A stretch of 64,000 nucleotides of DNA from Dactylosporangium fulvum (GCF_025137375.1 NZ_CP073720.1:3868501-3932500); one strand, 5' to 3'. Shown: positions 7,290 through 15,861, numbered from the stretch's first letter. Program-made: numbers and translations. The notes: generated from the letters alone by a model not told the origin.

Positions 7290-8501
7290 ATGAAGGCAAT
7301 CATCGTCGGCGGGGGCATCGCCGGGCCGGCGACCGCCGTGGGGCTGCAGCGGGCCGGCCTGTCGCCGGTCGTCTACGACGCTCAGCCCGCGGACGTGCCG
7401 GTCGCGCAGGCGCGTGGCACGTATCTGACCGTCGCGGTCAACGGTGTGTCGGCGCTGCGGGCGCTCGGCATCGACGGCGAGGTGCTCGCCGGCGGGTTCC
7501 CGACCCGGGACATCACCTTCTTCCTCGGCGACGGCACCCCGATGAGCACCGTGTCGGTGGGCGGCGAGCGGCCCGACGGCACCGTGACGCACACGCTGAA
7601 ACGCGCGGCGCTGTCGCAGAACCTGCGCCAGGTGCTCGACGAGCGCGGCATCCCGCTCGTCACCGGCCGCCGGCTGGTCGGCATACGCCAGGTCGGCGAT
7701 GCCGTCACGGCTGACTTCGACGACGGCTCGGTCGTCTCCGGTGACATCCTCGTCGGAGCGGACGGCGTGCATTCCACCGTGCGTGCGCTGATCGACCCGG
7801 ACAATCCGGTCGCGCGGTACTCGGGATTGTTGAATGTTGGAGGATTTACCCGCGAAGCGGCCATTCCGCTGCGGCCGGGAACATATCACATGGTGTTCGG
7901 CAAACGATCATTTTGCGGATACACGGTCAGCCCGTCCGGTGAAGTGTGGTGGTTCGCCAATCCGCGCAGCCGCCGGCATCTGAGCCACGCCGGCCTCGCC
8001 GCGGTGAGCGGCGACGAATGGCGGCGCCGGCTGTCGAGGCTGTTTGCCGTGGACGCCACGCCGGCCGCGGAGATCATCCGCGCCACGGCGGTGATCGCCG
8101 CGAGCAACGCCTATGACCTGCCGCCGGTGCCGACGTGGTGGCGCGGCCGGGTGGTCCTCGTCGGCGACGCCGCCCATGCCGCCTCCCCGGCGGCCGGGCA
8201 GGGTGCGTCGATGGCGTTCGAGGACGCGGTGACGTTGGCGAAGTGCCTGCGTGACGAGCCGGGACCGGAGGCCGCGTTCGCGCTGTTCGAGCGGGTCCGC
8301 CGCGACCGGGTGCAGCGGGTCGTCGCCCAGGGGGACCGGTCCAGCCGCTTCAAGTCGGTGCGCGGGATCGCCCGGATCGTGCGGGACCGCAAACTGCCCG
8401 CGATCCTGCGCGGGCACGCCGAGGGGGGCGCGCACTCGCTCGCCTGGATTCACCGGTACAGCGTCGACTGGGCCTCTCCGGCGACCGTGCCGGCGGACTG
8501 A
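7290..8501 (+). CDS. FAD-dependent monooxygenase (aromatic hydroxylase type)
   Basis: 403 residues. The FAD-binding GXGXXG is at residues 7-12 (VGGGIAGPATA). The second FAD motif GDAAHAASPAAGQGASMAFED is at about 291-311, and ILVGADGVHSTVR (DG motif) lies around 155. The length fits single-component PHBH-type hydroxylases of aromatic polyketides, which add a hydroxyl or do Baeyer-Villiger-type cleavage; in xanthone pathways a member of this family breaks and re-forms a ring. GGAGGG lies 8 bp before the ATG. It is transcribed toward the SARP gene. Which ring position it oxidises cannot be told. Confidence 0.88.
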   Translation: MKAIIVGGGIAGPATAVGLQRAGLSPVVYDAQPADVPVAQARGTYLTVAVNGVSALRALGIDGEVLAGGFPTRDITFFLGDGTPMSTVSVGGERPDGTVTHTLKRAALSQNLRQVLDERGIPLVTGRRLVGIRQVGDAVTADFDDGSVVSGDILVGADGVHSTVRALIDPDNPVARYSGLLNVGGFTREAAIPLRPGTYHMVFGKRSFCGYTVSPSGEVWWFANPRSRRHLSHAGLAAVSGDEWRRRLSRLFAVDATPAAEIIRATAVIAASNAYDLPPVPTWWRGRVVLVGDAAHAASPAAGQGASMAFEDAVTLAKCLRDEPGPEAAFALFERVRRDRVQRVVAQGDRSSRFKSVRGIARIVRDRKLPAILRGHAEGGAHSLAWIHRYSVDWASPATVPAD

Positions 8502-8595
8502 GTCGACCCGATCGTGCGGTGTGCCGTGGTCGATTGCCGATGACAGATCGCGGTATCTGAAAAAAATTCAAAGTCACATTAACGGGTAACCAACA

Positions 8596-8615
8596 GATAT
8601 ACGGATCCCGATATC
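8596..8615. promoter_or_regulatory. Near-palindrome upstream of the SARP gene
   Basis: A 20-bp imperfect palindrome with outer arms GATAT and ATATC centred on GGATCC (16 of 20 positions symmetric) lies in an AT-rich spacer (8555-8615) that stands out from the GC-rich surroundings, about 45 bp before the SARP start. It is a candidate operator controlling the regulator; the factor is unknown. Confidence 0.4.
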
Positions 8616-8657
8616 ATGGTCGCCGGTCGATTGCTGAACGTCGTGAGAGGGGATCGT

Positions 8658-10655
8658 GTGTACGGGGGATCTCAGACAAACGATCATGATGGCGGGCGTT
8701 CCGACGGCGGCGAAGAAACCTGGGGCACCTACGGCGTGGCTCCGTCGCGTTCCCTGCCGTCGTTGCGGACCAATATTCTGGGCCCGTTCGAGGTGTTCCA
8801 GAACGACGACAGAGTGGTTCCCTCGGCGCCCAAGCTGCGCCAGGTCTTCGCTCTGCTCGCCGTGCACGCCAACTCGGTGGTGCGCAACGACCAGCTCATC
8901 GAGGAACTGTGGGAAGACCGGCCACCGCTGAGCGCCACCACCACCCTGCAGACATACGTCTACCAGCTGCGCAAGCTGCACCGGTTGGGCGGCAGGCCGG
9001 GTGCCGCCTCGGGCGACACCGGCGAGCCGCCGCTGCTGCGCACCTCGCCCAGCGGGTACATGCTCACGCTGGAGCCCGACGCGCTGGACGCCAACCGCTT
9101 CGCCCGGCTGTCGGACCAGGGGCGGGCGCAGGCCGACGCCGGCGAGTGGGACCGCACCGCGGAGACGCTCCGCGACGCGCTGCGGATGTGGCGGGGGCCG
9201 GCGTTCAGCGACGTCGGCGTCGGCCCGGTGCTGCACGCCACCGCCATCTGGCTGGAGGAGCTGCGCAAGAGCGTGGTCGAGCAGCGCATCACCGCGGACC
9301 TGGCGCTCGGCCGGCACCACGAGCTGATCGGCGAGCTGACCGGGCTGGTCGCGCACGAGCCGATCAACGAGGGATTCCAGGCGAAACTGATCCTGGCGCT
9401 GTACCGCTCCGGACGCCGGTCCGACGCGCTGCGGGCCTACCAGCGGGCCCGCGAGGCGCTCAGTGACGAGCTGGGGCTCGAACCCTCACCCCAGCTGCAG
9501 GCCCTGCACCGCTCGGTGCTCGCGGCCGACCCGAAGCTGGACCCGCCCCAGCAGAGCGCGATCGTGGTGACCGGGCCGCCGCCCGGCCGCAGTCCCAACC
9601 AGCTGCCGCCCGACGTGTCGAACACCATCGAGCGCAGCGCCGAGCTGACCATGGCGCAGCAGGCCGTCGCCCGCACCGCCGGGCTGGCCACTCCGGTGAT
9701 CGTCGCGGTCGGCGCTCCCGGCTCCGGCAAGTCGACGTTCTGCCTGCACTTCGCGCACCGTATCCGCCGCGACTACCCGGACGGGCAGCTCTTCGCCGAG
9801 TTGACCAGGCCGGACGGCACGCCGATGTCGCCGTTCACGGTGCTGGAGAACTTCCTTCTCGCCATCGGCGGCCCCGACGCCGAGATCCCCGCGTCGATGG
9901 AGGACCGCGTCAGCACGTACCGCAAGTGGACCGACGACCGCAAGGCGCTGGTGGTGCTCGACGACGCCGTCGGCTGGGACCAGATCCGCCCGCTGCTGCC
10001 GACCGGTGAGGCGTGTGCCGCCGTCATCAGCAGCACCCGCAGGCTCGTCCACCCGTCGATCACGAAGATCGTCACGGTGCCGTCGCTGAGCCCGTCCGGG
10101 GGACTGCGGCTGCTGATGAGCGTGCTCGGGCGGCGGCGCATCGCCCGCGACACCGAGGGCGCGCGCGAGCTGGTCGACCTGTGCGACGGTCTGCCGCGCG
10201 CCCTGCGTACCAGCGCGATGGTGCTGGAGATGCGCCCGCACTGGTCCTTCGGCCGGTTGGTGAGCTGCCTGCGCGGCGAGCTGCCGCGTCCGCGCAACCT
10301 GCTGTCGGACGGCTTCGGCCTGTATCCGAGCACCTGCCGGACGCTGCGGCTGCTGCCGCCGGCCACGCAGCACGCCTTCCCGCGGCTGGCCGCCCTGCAG
10401 CAGCCGGTCTCGGCCAGCGTCGCGGCGAGCGAGCTCGGCGTCGACGAGGACCAGGCCGAGCTGATGCTCGAGGAACTGGTCGATCATCACCTGGCCGAGG
10501 TCGTCGACACGGCCGGCGGCGGCGCGTTCGACCAGTTCCGCTACCGCTTCCGCCGCCCGCTGATCGAGGTGGCCGGCATGCTCGCCCGCCGGGCGCCGCA
10601 GCATGACGACCTGGACGAGCACCAGTTCGGCCTCTCCGTCTCCATCCGGCCTTGA
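8658..10655 (+). CDS. SARP-family pathway activator with NB-ARC-type ATPase domain
   Basis: 665 residues from the GTG at 8658, chosen because GAGAGGGG lies just before it; an in-frame ATG at 8616 lacks a ribosome site and adds 14 residues. Domains in order: winged-helix DNA-binding domain (about 25-115, NILGPFEVF to YVYQLRKLH), bacterial transcriptional activation domain (about 130-285), and an NTPase domain with Walker A GAPGSGKST (Lys358) and Walker B ALVVLDD. There is a C-terminal helical region but no TPR array, so it is shorter than AfsR. SARPs activate secondary-metabolite operons by binding heptamer repeats; matching repeats are found before at least six units in this window. Confidence 0.93.
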   Translation: MYGGSQTNDHDGGRSDGGEETWGTYGVAPSRSLPSLRTNILGPFEVFQNDDRVVPSAPKLRQVFALLAVHANSVVRNDQLIEELWEDRPPLSATTTLQTYVYQLRKLHRLGGRPGAASGDTGEPPLLRTSPSGYMLTLEPDALDANRFARLSDQGRAQADAGEWDRTAETLRDALRMWRGPAFSDVGVGPVLHATAIWLEELRKSVVEQRITADLALGRHHELIGELTGLVAHEPINEGFQAKLILALYRSGRRSDALRAYQRAREALSDELGLEPSPQLQALHRSVLAADPKLDPPQQSAIVVTGPPPGRSPNQLPPDVSNTIERSAELTMAQQAVARTAGLATPVIVAVGAPGSGKSTFCLHFAHRIRRDYPDGQLFAELTRPDGTPMSPFTVLENFLLAIGGPDAEIPASMEDRVSTYRKWTDDRKALVVLDDAVGWDQIRPLLPTGEACAAVISSTRRLVHPSITKIVTVPSLSPSGGLRLLMSVLGRRRIARDTEGARELVDLCDGLPRALRTSAMVLEMRPHWSFGRLVSCLRGELPRPRNLLSDGFGLYPSTCRTLRLLPPATQHAFPRLAALQQPVSASVAASELGVDEDQAELMLEELVDHHLAEVVDTAGGGAFDQFRYRFRRPLIEVAGMLARRAPQHDDLDEHQFGLSVSIRP

Positions 10656-10715
10656 GCACTCCACGACCCCCGTCGACCACGATGAACGTGACCGACGGCA
10701 GGGGAGTGGGACGGC

Positions 10716-11426
10716 GTGGAACAGGGACTGACAGGCAAGCGGGTGCTCGTTACCGGCGCTGGCCGCGGTATCGGGCTGACGGTCGCGTCGGCGTTCGCCG
10801 CCGCCGGTGCGAGGGTGGTGACATGCCAGCGCGGCCGGCCACCGGCCGCGCTGGCGGACACCGGCGTCGTGTGCGTGCGGGCCGACGTGACACGGCGCGA
10901 GGAGGTCAACGAGCTCGCGGAGGCGTGCAAGCGGGAGCTGGGCGGGCTGGACGTCCTGGTCAACAACGTCGGCGTCGACGGCTCCGCGCCGCTGGACGAG
11001 CTCGACGACCCGGAGTGGCGGCGGCTGTTCGACCACAACGTCACCTCGGCGTTCCTGGTGACCCAGGCGCTCCTCGGCCAGCTCGCCGACGGTGCCTCGA
11101 TCGTCAACATCGGCGCCGCGGCCGCACTCCGCGGACGCCCCAACGCCGTGCACTACAGCGCCTCGAAGGCCGCGCTCGTCGGTTTCACCCGGGCGTTGTC
11201 GCGTGAGCTGGGCTCGCGCGGCATCCGGGTCAACCTGGTGTCGCCCGGACCGGTCCTCGACGACGAGCACGCACCGCCGCCCCCGGTGGTGCAGCACCTC
11301 GTCCGCATGACCGCCCTCGGCCGCCTCGCGCGGGCCGAGGACATCGCCGGCCCGGTGCTCTTCCTGGCCGGCGACGCCTCCCGCTACGTGACGGGAGCGA
11401 ATCTCACCATCGACGGAGGTATCTGA
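10716..11426 (+). CDS. SDR-family ketoreductase lacking the usual catalytic serine
   Basis: 236 residues. The Rossmann motif GAGRGIG and NNVG are normal, and the YSASK motif is present (Tyr147, Lys151). The residue 13 positions before the Tyr, normally Ser (NISS/NIGS), is Ala134 (IVNIGAAAALRG). The second ketoreductase at 20529 keeps Ser there. The family reduces a polyketide carbonyl with NADPH; here catalysis may be weakened or altered, or the protein may have a structural role. GGGGAG precedes the GTG start. The stop overlaps the start of the SchA/CurD-like gene. Confidence 0.85.
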   Translation: MEQGLTGKRVLVTGAGRGIGLTVASAFAAAGARVVTCQRGRPPAALADTGVVCVRADVTRREEVNELAEACKRELGGLDVLVNNVGVDGSAPLDELDDPEWRRLFDHNVTSAFLVTQALLGQLADGASIVNIGAAAALRGRPNAVHYSASKAALVGFTRALSRELGSRGIRVNLVSPGPVLDDEHAPPPPVVQHLVRMTALGRLARAEDIAGPVLFLAGDASRYVTGANLTIDGGI

Positions 11427-11806
11427 TGCCGTACGCCGCAATCACCTACGAGGTCAAGCCCGGGCACGAGGACGAGATCGCCGACATCTTCGCCCGGTTC
11501 AAGCGCGTGGACACCCCGGTCCTGCGCGACGAGGACGGCCGGGAGGCCGGCCGGCTGCTCGGCACCGCCGTGTTCATCAAGGACACCGTGATGGTGCGGG
11601 TCATCCACTACGAGGGCGACTTCGCCGCGATCGGCCGGCACATGGGCCGCCAGGAGGGCGTCCACCTGCTGGAGCGGGAGCTCGCGCCGTTCCTGGCCGC
11701 GCGCCGGGACACCGGCAGCGCCGAAGGTTTCCAGCAGTACTTCCGCAACGCGGCGATGCGTTGCATCTCGCAGCTCAGCGCCGACACCCATCCCACCTCG
11801 GCATGA
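11426..11806 (+). CDS. SchA/CurD-like domain protein
   Basis: 126 residues. It resembles the SchA/CurD/WhiE-ORFI group found next to spore-pigment and pentangular polyketide synthases (MPYAAITYEVKPGHEDEIAD start; a dimeric alpha/beta-barrel-like pattern can be followed). Members are small, cofactor-free and probably act as monooxygenases or cyclisation helpers on the nascent polyketide; the precise role is unsettled. It is translationally coupled to the preceding ketoreductase (stop/start overlap at 11426) and is followed by a DUF1772 gene after 31 bp, a pairing that recurs in this class of cluster. Confidence 0.75.
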   Translation: MPYAAITYEVKPGHEDEIADIFARFKRVDTPVLRDEDGREAGRLLGTAVFIKDTVMVRVIHYEGDFAAIGRHMGRQEGVHLLERELAPFLAARRDTGSAEGFQQYFRNAAMRCISQLSADTHPTSA

Positions 11807-11837
11807 GCGTCGCCCGCCACGCGACGGGGGCGGGCCG

Positions 11838-12293
11838 ATGAGTGCCGACGTGCTCGCCGTCGCGGTGCTGCTCGGCAGCGGTGTCACGGCCGGCGTGCTG
11901 TTCGCGGTGGCGCTCAGCGTCGTGCCGGCGCTGGCCGAGATGCCCGCCGACCGGTACGTCTACACGCATCAGATGCTCGGCCGCAACTGGGACCCGACCA
12001 TGCCCGTCATCGTGCTCGGATCGGCGGTGCTGGATCTCGTCCTCGCCGCTACCGCCGACTCGACGCCCCGCACCGTGCTCGGGCTGACCGGCGCTGTCCT
12101 GCTGCTGCTCGTCTCGGCGGTCTCGCACCTGTGCAACGTGCCGCTCAACCGGTCGGTGAAGAGCCTGACCCCGAGCCGTCTGCCGGCCGACTGGACCGAC
12201 CCGCGGCCGGCGTGGCGGCGCTGGCACCTGCTGCGCACCGTGCTCGCCCTCGCCGCTCTCGCGGTGAACGCGACCGGCGTCGCCGTGGGCTGA
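11838..12293 (+). CDS. DUF1772 (anthrone oxygenase-like) membrane protein
   Basis: 151 residues with about four hydrophobic segments (near 5-28, 55-73, 80-100 and 130-150). The conserved pattern with an Arg/His-containing loop (YTHQMLGRNWDP) and the CNVPLNRSV segment fits DUF1772, which includes fungal and bacterial anthrone oxygenases that turn an anthrone into a quinone with O2. A second member lies at 20027. The ATG at 11838 follows GGGGGCGGG. Quinone formation on the polyketide is a reasonable inference, not shown. Confidence 0.75.
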   Translation: MSADVLAVAVLLGSGVTAGVLFAVALSVVPALAEMPADRYVYTHQMLGRNWDPTMPVIVLGSAVLDLVLAATADSTPRTVLGLTGAVLLLLVSAVSHLCNVPLNRSVKSLTPSRLPADWTDPRPAWRRWHLLRTVLALAALAVNATGVAVG

Positions 12294-12322
12294 CCCGGCC
12301 GCCCGACATCGAGGAGTTGCCA

Positions 12323-13282
12323 GTGCCTGCCATCGATCCCATCACCGATTCCGTCACCGATCCCATCACCGGTACCACCGGAACCGCCCGGCGCCGGACG
12401 CTCATCGCCGCGGCCGGCGCCGCGCTCGCCGCGCCGCTGGTCCGCGGGCCCGGTCCCGCGGCGGCGGCCGTGCCGTGGCAACCCGCCCGGCACCCGGCGC
12501 GTGTCCGCGTCGACGTCCGCGACGACCGGGTGGTGCTCACGCCCGCGCGGGTGCCCGGCGGCCTCGTCGAGCTGGAGGTGACGACGACCGTCGCGGCCGG
12601 AGCCTCGGCCGGGTTGCTGCGCCTGCACGACGGCGTCGACGTGGACGCGTACCTGCGCAACTACGCCGATGCCTACTCGCCGGACCCGGAGGTGAGCCAC
12701 CGCGCGATTCTGCTCAACGACCGTCAGGCCGACTACCTGGGCGGTGCCACGGTCACCGCCGTGACGCCGGTACGGACCGGCGCCTATCTGGCGCCCGGAC
12801 GGTACCGCGTCTTCAACTACCCCTCCATCCGCACTCCCTACGCGGCTGCCAGCATGGCGACGCTCGACGTGACCTCGGACCGGCCGGTGCCGGCCCCGGC
12901 GGCGGCGGCGCGGGTCGTGATGCACGGCCGCGGGCCGTCCTCCGGGTACCTGGCACCGGACCGGCTCCCGGCCCGCGGCCGGTGGCGGGTGACGAACCTT
13001 ACCGCGCAGCTCAACGAGCTCACGCTGCTGCCGCTGGGGCCCGGCGTCACGGCGGTCGACGTGGCCGCGTTCTTCGCGGCGCTGCGCGACGGCAGGACCC
13101 CGCCGGACGGCGTCGTGACCGGCCAGCCGCGCGGGCTCGCGCCGCTGTCGCCCGGGCGGTGCGGGGATCTCGTGGCCGACCTGCCCGCAGGCCGGTACGC
13201 GCTGGCGAGCTTCATGTACGACCGCGGCACCTGGGTGAAGGGCGCGCTGCAGGGCTTCTGGAAGCTGGTCACGCTGTACTGA
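12323..13282 (+). CDS. Tat-exported protein of unknown function
   Basis: 319 residues from the GTG at 12323 (GAGGAG seven bases before). The N-terminus contains a 12-bp DNA repeat encoding DPIT, DSVT, DPIT, then a twin-arginine signal (ARRRTLIAAAGAALAAP). The rest is beta-rich with no obvious catalytic motif; the pattern of long beta strands and a C-terminal aromatic segment could fit a cupredoxin-like or beta-sandwich fold. It converges on a Tat-exported multicopper oxidase, with a hairpin between them, so the two may act together outside the cytoplasm. I do not recognise a named family. Confidence 0.7.
   Translation: MPAIDPITDSVTDPITGTTGTARRRTLIAAAGAALAAPLVRGPGPAAAAVPWQPARHPARVRVDVRDDRVVLTPARVPGGLVELEVTTTVAAGASAGLLRLHDGVDVDAYLRNYADAYSPDPEVSHRAILLNDRQADYLGGATVTAVTPVRTGAYLAPGRYRVFNYPSIRTPYAAASMATLDVTSDRPVPAPAAAARVVMHGRGPSSGYLAPDRLPARGRWRVTNLTAQLNELTLLPLGPGVTAVDVAAFFAALRDGRTPPDGVVTGQPRGLAPLSPGRCGDLVADLPAGRYALASFMYDRGTWVKGALQGFWKLVTLY
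12335..12370 (+). repeat. 12-bp tandem repeat, three copies, in frame
   Basis: GATCCCATCACC (12335-12346), GATTCCGTCACC (12347-12358) and GATCCCATCACC (12359-12370) encode DPIT, DSVT, DPIT just before the twin-arginine motif of the exported protein. Confidence 0.8.
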
Positions 13283-13305
13283 CCCACCCGTGACGCGACA
13301 CGGCG

Positions 13306-13345
13306 GCGCCGCCGGGCCCACGGCATCGTGCTGGCCCGGCGGCGC
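13306..13345. terminator. Hairpin between convergent genes
   Basis: Perfect 13-bp arms (GCGCCGCCGGGCC at 13306-13318 and GGCCCGGCGGCGC at 13333-13345) with a 14-base loop lie between the stops of the exported protein (13282) and the multicopper oxidase (13359). Confidence 0.75.
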
Positions 13346-13358
13346 GGCGACCGGCGGC

Positions 13359-14777
13359 TCAGGGCTCGATCTGCAACTGCCCCATCATGGCGTGCGCGGA
13401 GTGCTCCAGCATGTGGCAGTGGAACACGTATCGCCCGGTGTACGTGCTGAACCGGACCTTGATACGGACGGTCTCCCCGGGGTGCACGGTGAGGGTGTCC
13501 TTGCGGCCCCGCTCGGCGGCCGGCGGCGCGACACCGTTGCGGTCGAGAATCCGGAACTGCTCGAGGTGCGTGTGGAAGGTGTGCGGGATCGGGATGCGTG
13601 TGTCGGAGTTGGTGATCTCCCAGATCTCCGGCACACCGAGCCGCGGCCGGGCGTCCACCCGGTCCGGGTCGAACACCGCGCCGTTGATGAGGTACCGACC
13701 GGTGGCCAGATCGAAGCTCAGCGCGAACGTCCGCGTGGTGGCCGCCGGGCCGAGGTCCTCCAGCGGCACGAGGCGCTCCGGGACCCGGCTGTCGTCCCGC
13801 GCCTCGCGCACGACGTCGAAGCGCAGCACGTCGCGTGTCTCACCGCCGAACAGCGCCGTGTTGTCGAGGTACACGCGGCTGCCGACCGGGTACCGGGAGA
13901 AGTCGATGACCACGTCGGCGCGCTCCGCCGACCACACCGACACCGCGCCGGTGCGGACCGGCTCGGGCAGCAGGCCGCCGTCGGTGCCGATCTGGATCAT
14001 CTCCGAGCCGTCGCGCAGCTTCAGCACGTATGCGTGACCGCTGGAGACGTTGGCGATGCGGAACCGGTACCGCCGTGCCGCCACCGGAAGGTACGGCGTG
14101 GGCCGGCCGTTGACCAGCGTGGTGCCGTGGTCCGGGCCCTGCACATCCGTCGCGTCGTAGATCAGTGTGCCGTCCTCGGCGAGGTTGGCGCCGCGCAGCA
14201 GCAGCGGCAGCTCGTACTCGCCGCGCGGCAGGCCCAGCCGCTCCTCCTCCGGGTCGGTGAGCAGGTACAGCCCGGCCAGCCCGCGGTAGACGTTCTCCGC
14301 CTCGAGATGGTGTGCGTGGTCGTGGTACCACAGCGCCGCGGCGCGCTGCCGGTTCGGATACACGTAGGTGCGCGAGTCGCCCGGGGCGATGACGTCCATC
14401 GGGTGGCCGTCGTGCTGCGGCTCGACGTGGCCGCCGTGCAGGTGGACCGCGGCCGGCACGTCGAGCTTGTTGGTCTGGCGGACGATGACCGTCTCGCCGC
14501 GGCGGGCCCGGATGGTCGGCCCGGGGAACGAACCGTCGAAGGTGCGCACAGTGGTGTGGCGCCCGGGCAGGATCTCCACCGGCGCCTCCCGCATCGTGAG
14601 GTGGTAGATCGCACAGCCGGGCAGCCGTGCGGCGGGGCGCAGCACCGGCGGCACCGGCATCCGGACCGAGAAGGGCTCTGCGGGTGCCGCCGCGCGGCTG
14701 GTCGCGCGCAGCAGCGGCGTGGAAGCGAAACCGGCGGTGAGGACGCCCGCGGCCAGTACCTGCCGTCTGTTCAACAT
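13359..14777 (-). CDS. Tat-exported multicopper oxidase
   Basis: 472 residues from the ATG at 14777; the twin-arginine signal LNRRQVLAAGVLTAG starts at residue 2. All four copper-ligand motifs are present: HLHGGH, WYHDHAHH, HTFHTHLEQF and HCHMLEHSAHAMM (type 1 site with the axial Met). The architecture matches CotA/bilirubin oxidase/phenoxazinone synthase-type three-cupredoxin enzymes, which oxidise phenols with O2. In an aromatic polyketide cluster it could dimerise or oxidise phenolic rings outside the cell (inference). Its promoter carries a good SARP-type box (14829-14860). Confidence 0.92.
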   Translation of the reverse strand: MLNRRQVLAAGVLTAGFASTPLLRATSRAAAPAEPFSVRMPVPPVLRPAARLPGCAIYHLTMREAPVEILPGRHTTVRTFDGSFPGPTIRARRGETVIVRQTNKLDVPAAVHLHGGHVEPQHDGHPMDVIAPGDSRTYVYPNRQRAAALWYHDHAHHLEAENVYRGLAGLYLLTDPEEERLGLPRGEYELPLLLRGANLAEDGTLIYDATDVQGPDHGTTLVNGRPTPYLPVAARRYRFRIANVSSGHAYVLKLRDGSEMIQIGTDGGLLPEPVRTGAVSVWSAERADVVIDFSRYPVGSRVYLDNTALFGGETRDVLRFDVVREARDDSRVPERLVPLEDLGPAATTRTFALSFDLATGRYLINGAVFDPDRVDARPRLGVPEIWEITNSDTRIPIPHTFHTHLEQFRILDRNGVAPPAAERGRKDTLTVHPGETVRIKVRFSTYTGRYVFHCHMLEHSAHAMMGQLQIEP

Positions 14778-14828
14778 GGGAACTCTTTCAGGATTCGTCA
14801 GCGCTCGCCCGGTGCGAGTCGCCGACGC

Positions 14829-14860
14829 AGATTCGCTCCGGTCGCTCGGGTGCGGCTCGA
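14829..14860 (-). promoter_or_regulatory. SARP-type box and -10 for the multicopper oxidase
   Basis: Reading leftward, TCGAGCC (14860-14854) and CCGAGCG (14849-14843) are 11 bp apart, followed after exactly 8 bp by GAATCT (14834-14829), a NANNNT -10 element. The gene starts at 14777. The layout is the one described for ActII-ORF4 and DnrI targets. Confidence 0.65.
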
Positions 14861-14957
14861 CGGGCACTGAAGCGGCACCGCCGGCATCGGCGCGTCCCGG
14901 CAGAATGGTACGTCCGCGCATTGTGCCGGAATGATCGTGACGCGGGGAAATGCGCCA

Positions 14958-14986
14958 TTGTCGGCAGATATCAGAGTCAATACCGT
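14958..14986 (+). promoter_or_regulatory. Sigma-70-like promoter for the PEP-synthase-like gene
   Basis: TTGTCG (14958-14963) and TACCGT (14981-14986) are spaced by 17 bp in an AT-rich stretch, about 45 bp before the start at 15030. This fits the actinomycete TTGACN-TANNNT consensus moderately well. Confidence 0.45.
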
Positions 14987-15029
14987 TGTGTTATATGTGT
15001 TATCGTCCCGACAAGGGGGTGCCGCCGAC

Positions 15030-15812
15030 ATGACCGTGTGGTTCCAGGTGCCGCTCACCGATCCGCAATGCAGGTCACGGAATTTCGTCGGCGCTGATCT
15101 CGTCGCGCTCAGCCGGCAGTCGGAAGCATTCGCCGTTCCGCAGACGCTGGTGATCAGCGCCGAGATGGCCGGCTGGACCGTCTCGGCACTGTCGGGCTCG
15201 ACCGGCGCCTACGCCGACCTGAGCCTGGCCATCGCCGGCGCGGTGTCGATGCGGGCCTGGCTGCTGCGTCCCGGCGCCGACGACCTGCCCGTGGAACCGA
15301 GCCTGCACAACCTGGACCCCGCCGCGGTCCCGGACGGCCTGCTGGAACTGGTCTCGTATGCCGCCCGCCTGCGCTCCTGGCGGCACCACGACCGCCTCGT
15401 GATCGCGTTGCAGAAGACCGTCCCGGCCGACCAGACCGTGCGCATCCGGGTGGTCCGCGACGATCCGCTGATCCGCCTGGCCGCCTGCCTGGGCCTGGCC
15501 GAGGAGCTCGACGATCCGGTGCACTTCGACGCGTTCGAGGTGCGCCGGGACGTGTGGCGGCTCGACCGGGTCGTGGTCGTCGACAAGCCCACCTCCACCA
15601 CCTGCACACCGGCCGGCATGCTCACCGTGGCGGTGCAGGACGAGCGCCGCTACACCGAGGTGCTCAGCGAGGAGACCGTCCTGCGGCTGGCGGCCGACGC
15701 CGAGGCGGCGGCCCGCCGCGCCGGCGCCGACCTCGACCTCGAGCTGGTCCTGTTCGACGGTCAGGCGTTCCTGCTGTCCTGCCGGGAGGCCGGCCCGCCG
15801 GGCCGTTGGTAG
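15030..15812 (+). CDS. Truncated PEP/pyruvate-binding (PEP synthase N-domain)-like protein
   Basis: 260 residues from the ATG at 15030, which follows AAGGGGGT. The closing segment (SEETVLRLAADAEAAARRAG then DLELVLFDGQAFLLSCR) looks like the end of the ATP-grasp/PEP-binding domain of phosphoenolpyruvate synthases (typically LxxLAxxxExxxG..DIEWA..LYLLQSRP). The protein is far shorter than a full PEP synthase (about 800 residues) and has neither the phosphohistidine domain nor the C-terminal PEP-binding domain. It sits just upstream of the polyketide synthase genes. Function unknown; a phosphoryl- or adenylyl-transfer role is only a guess, and the family assignment rests on pattern recognition. 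Confidence 0.5.
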   Translation: MTVWFQVPLTDPQCRSRNFVGADLVALSRQSEAFAVPQTLVISAEMAGWTVSALSGSTGAYADLSLAIAGAVSMRAWLLRPGADDLPVEPSLHNLDPAAVPDGLLELVSYAARLRSWRHHDRLVIALQKTVPADQTVRIRVVRDDPLIRLAACLGLAEELDDPVHFDAFEVRRDVWRLDRVVVVDKPTSTTCTPAGMLTVAVQDERRYTEVLSEETVLRLAADAEAAARRAGADLDLELVLFDGQAFLLSCREAGPPGRW

Positions 15813-15817
15813 CCCGG

Positions 15818-15861
15818 TCGAGCCCGGCTCGTCATCGCTTCGACCGCGTATCAAGCACCTT
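15818..15861 (+). promoter_or_regulatory. SARP-type triple heptamer before the polyketide synthase operon
   Basis: TCGAGCC (15818-15824), TCGTCAT (15829-15835) and TCGACCG (15840-15846) are spaced every 11 bp. CACCTT (15856-15861) follows after 9 bp and is a possible -10. The first gene of the operon starts at 15908. The middle repeat is the poorest match. Confidence 0.6.
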
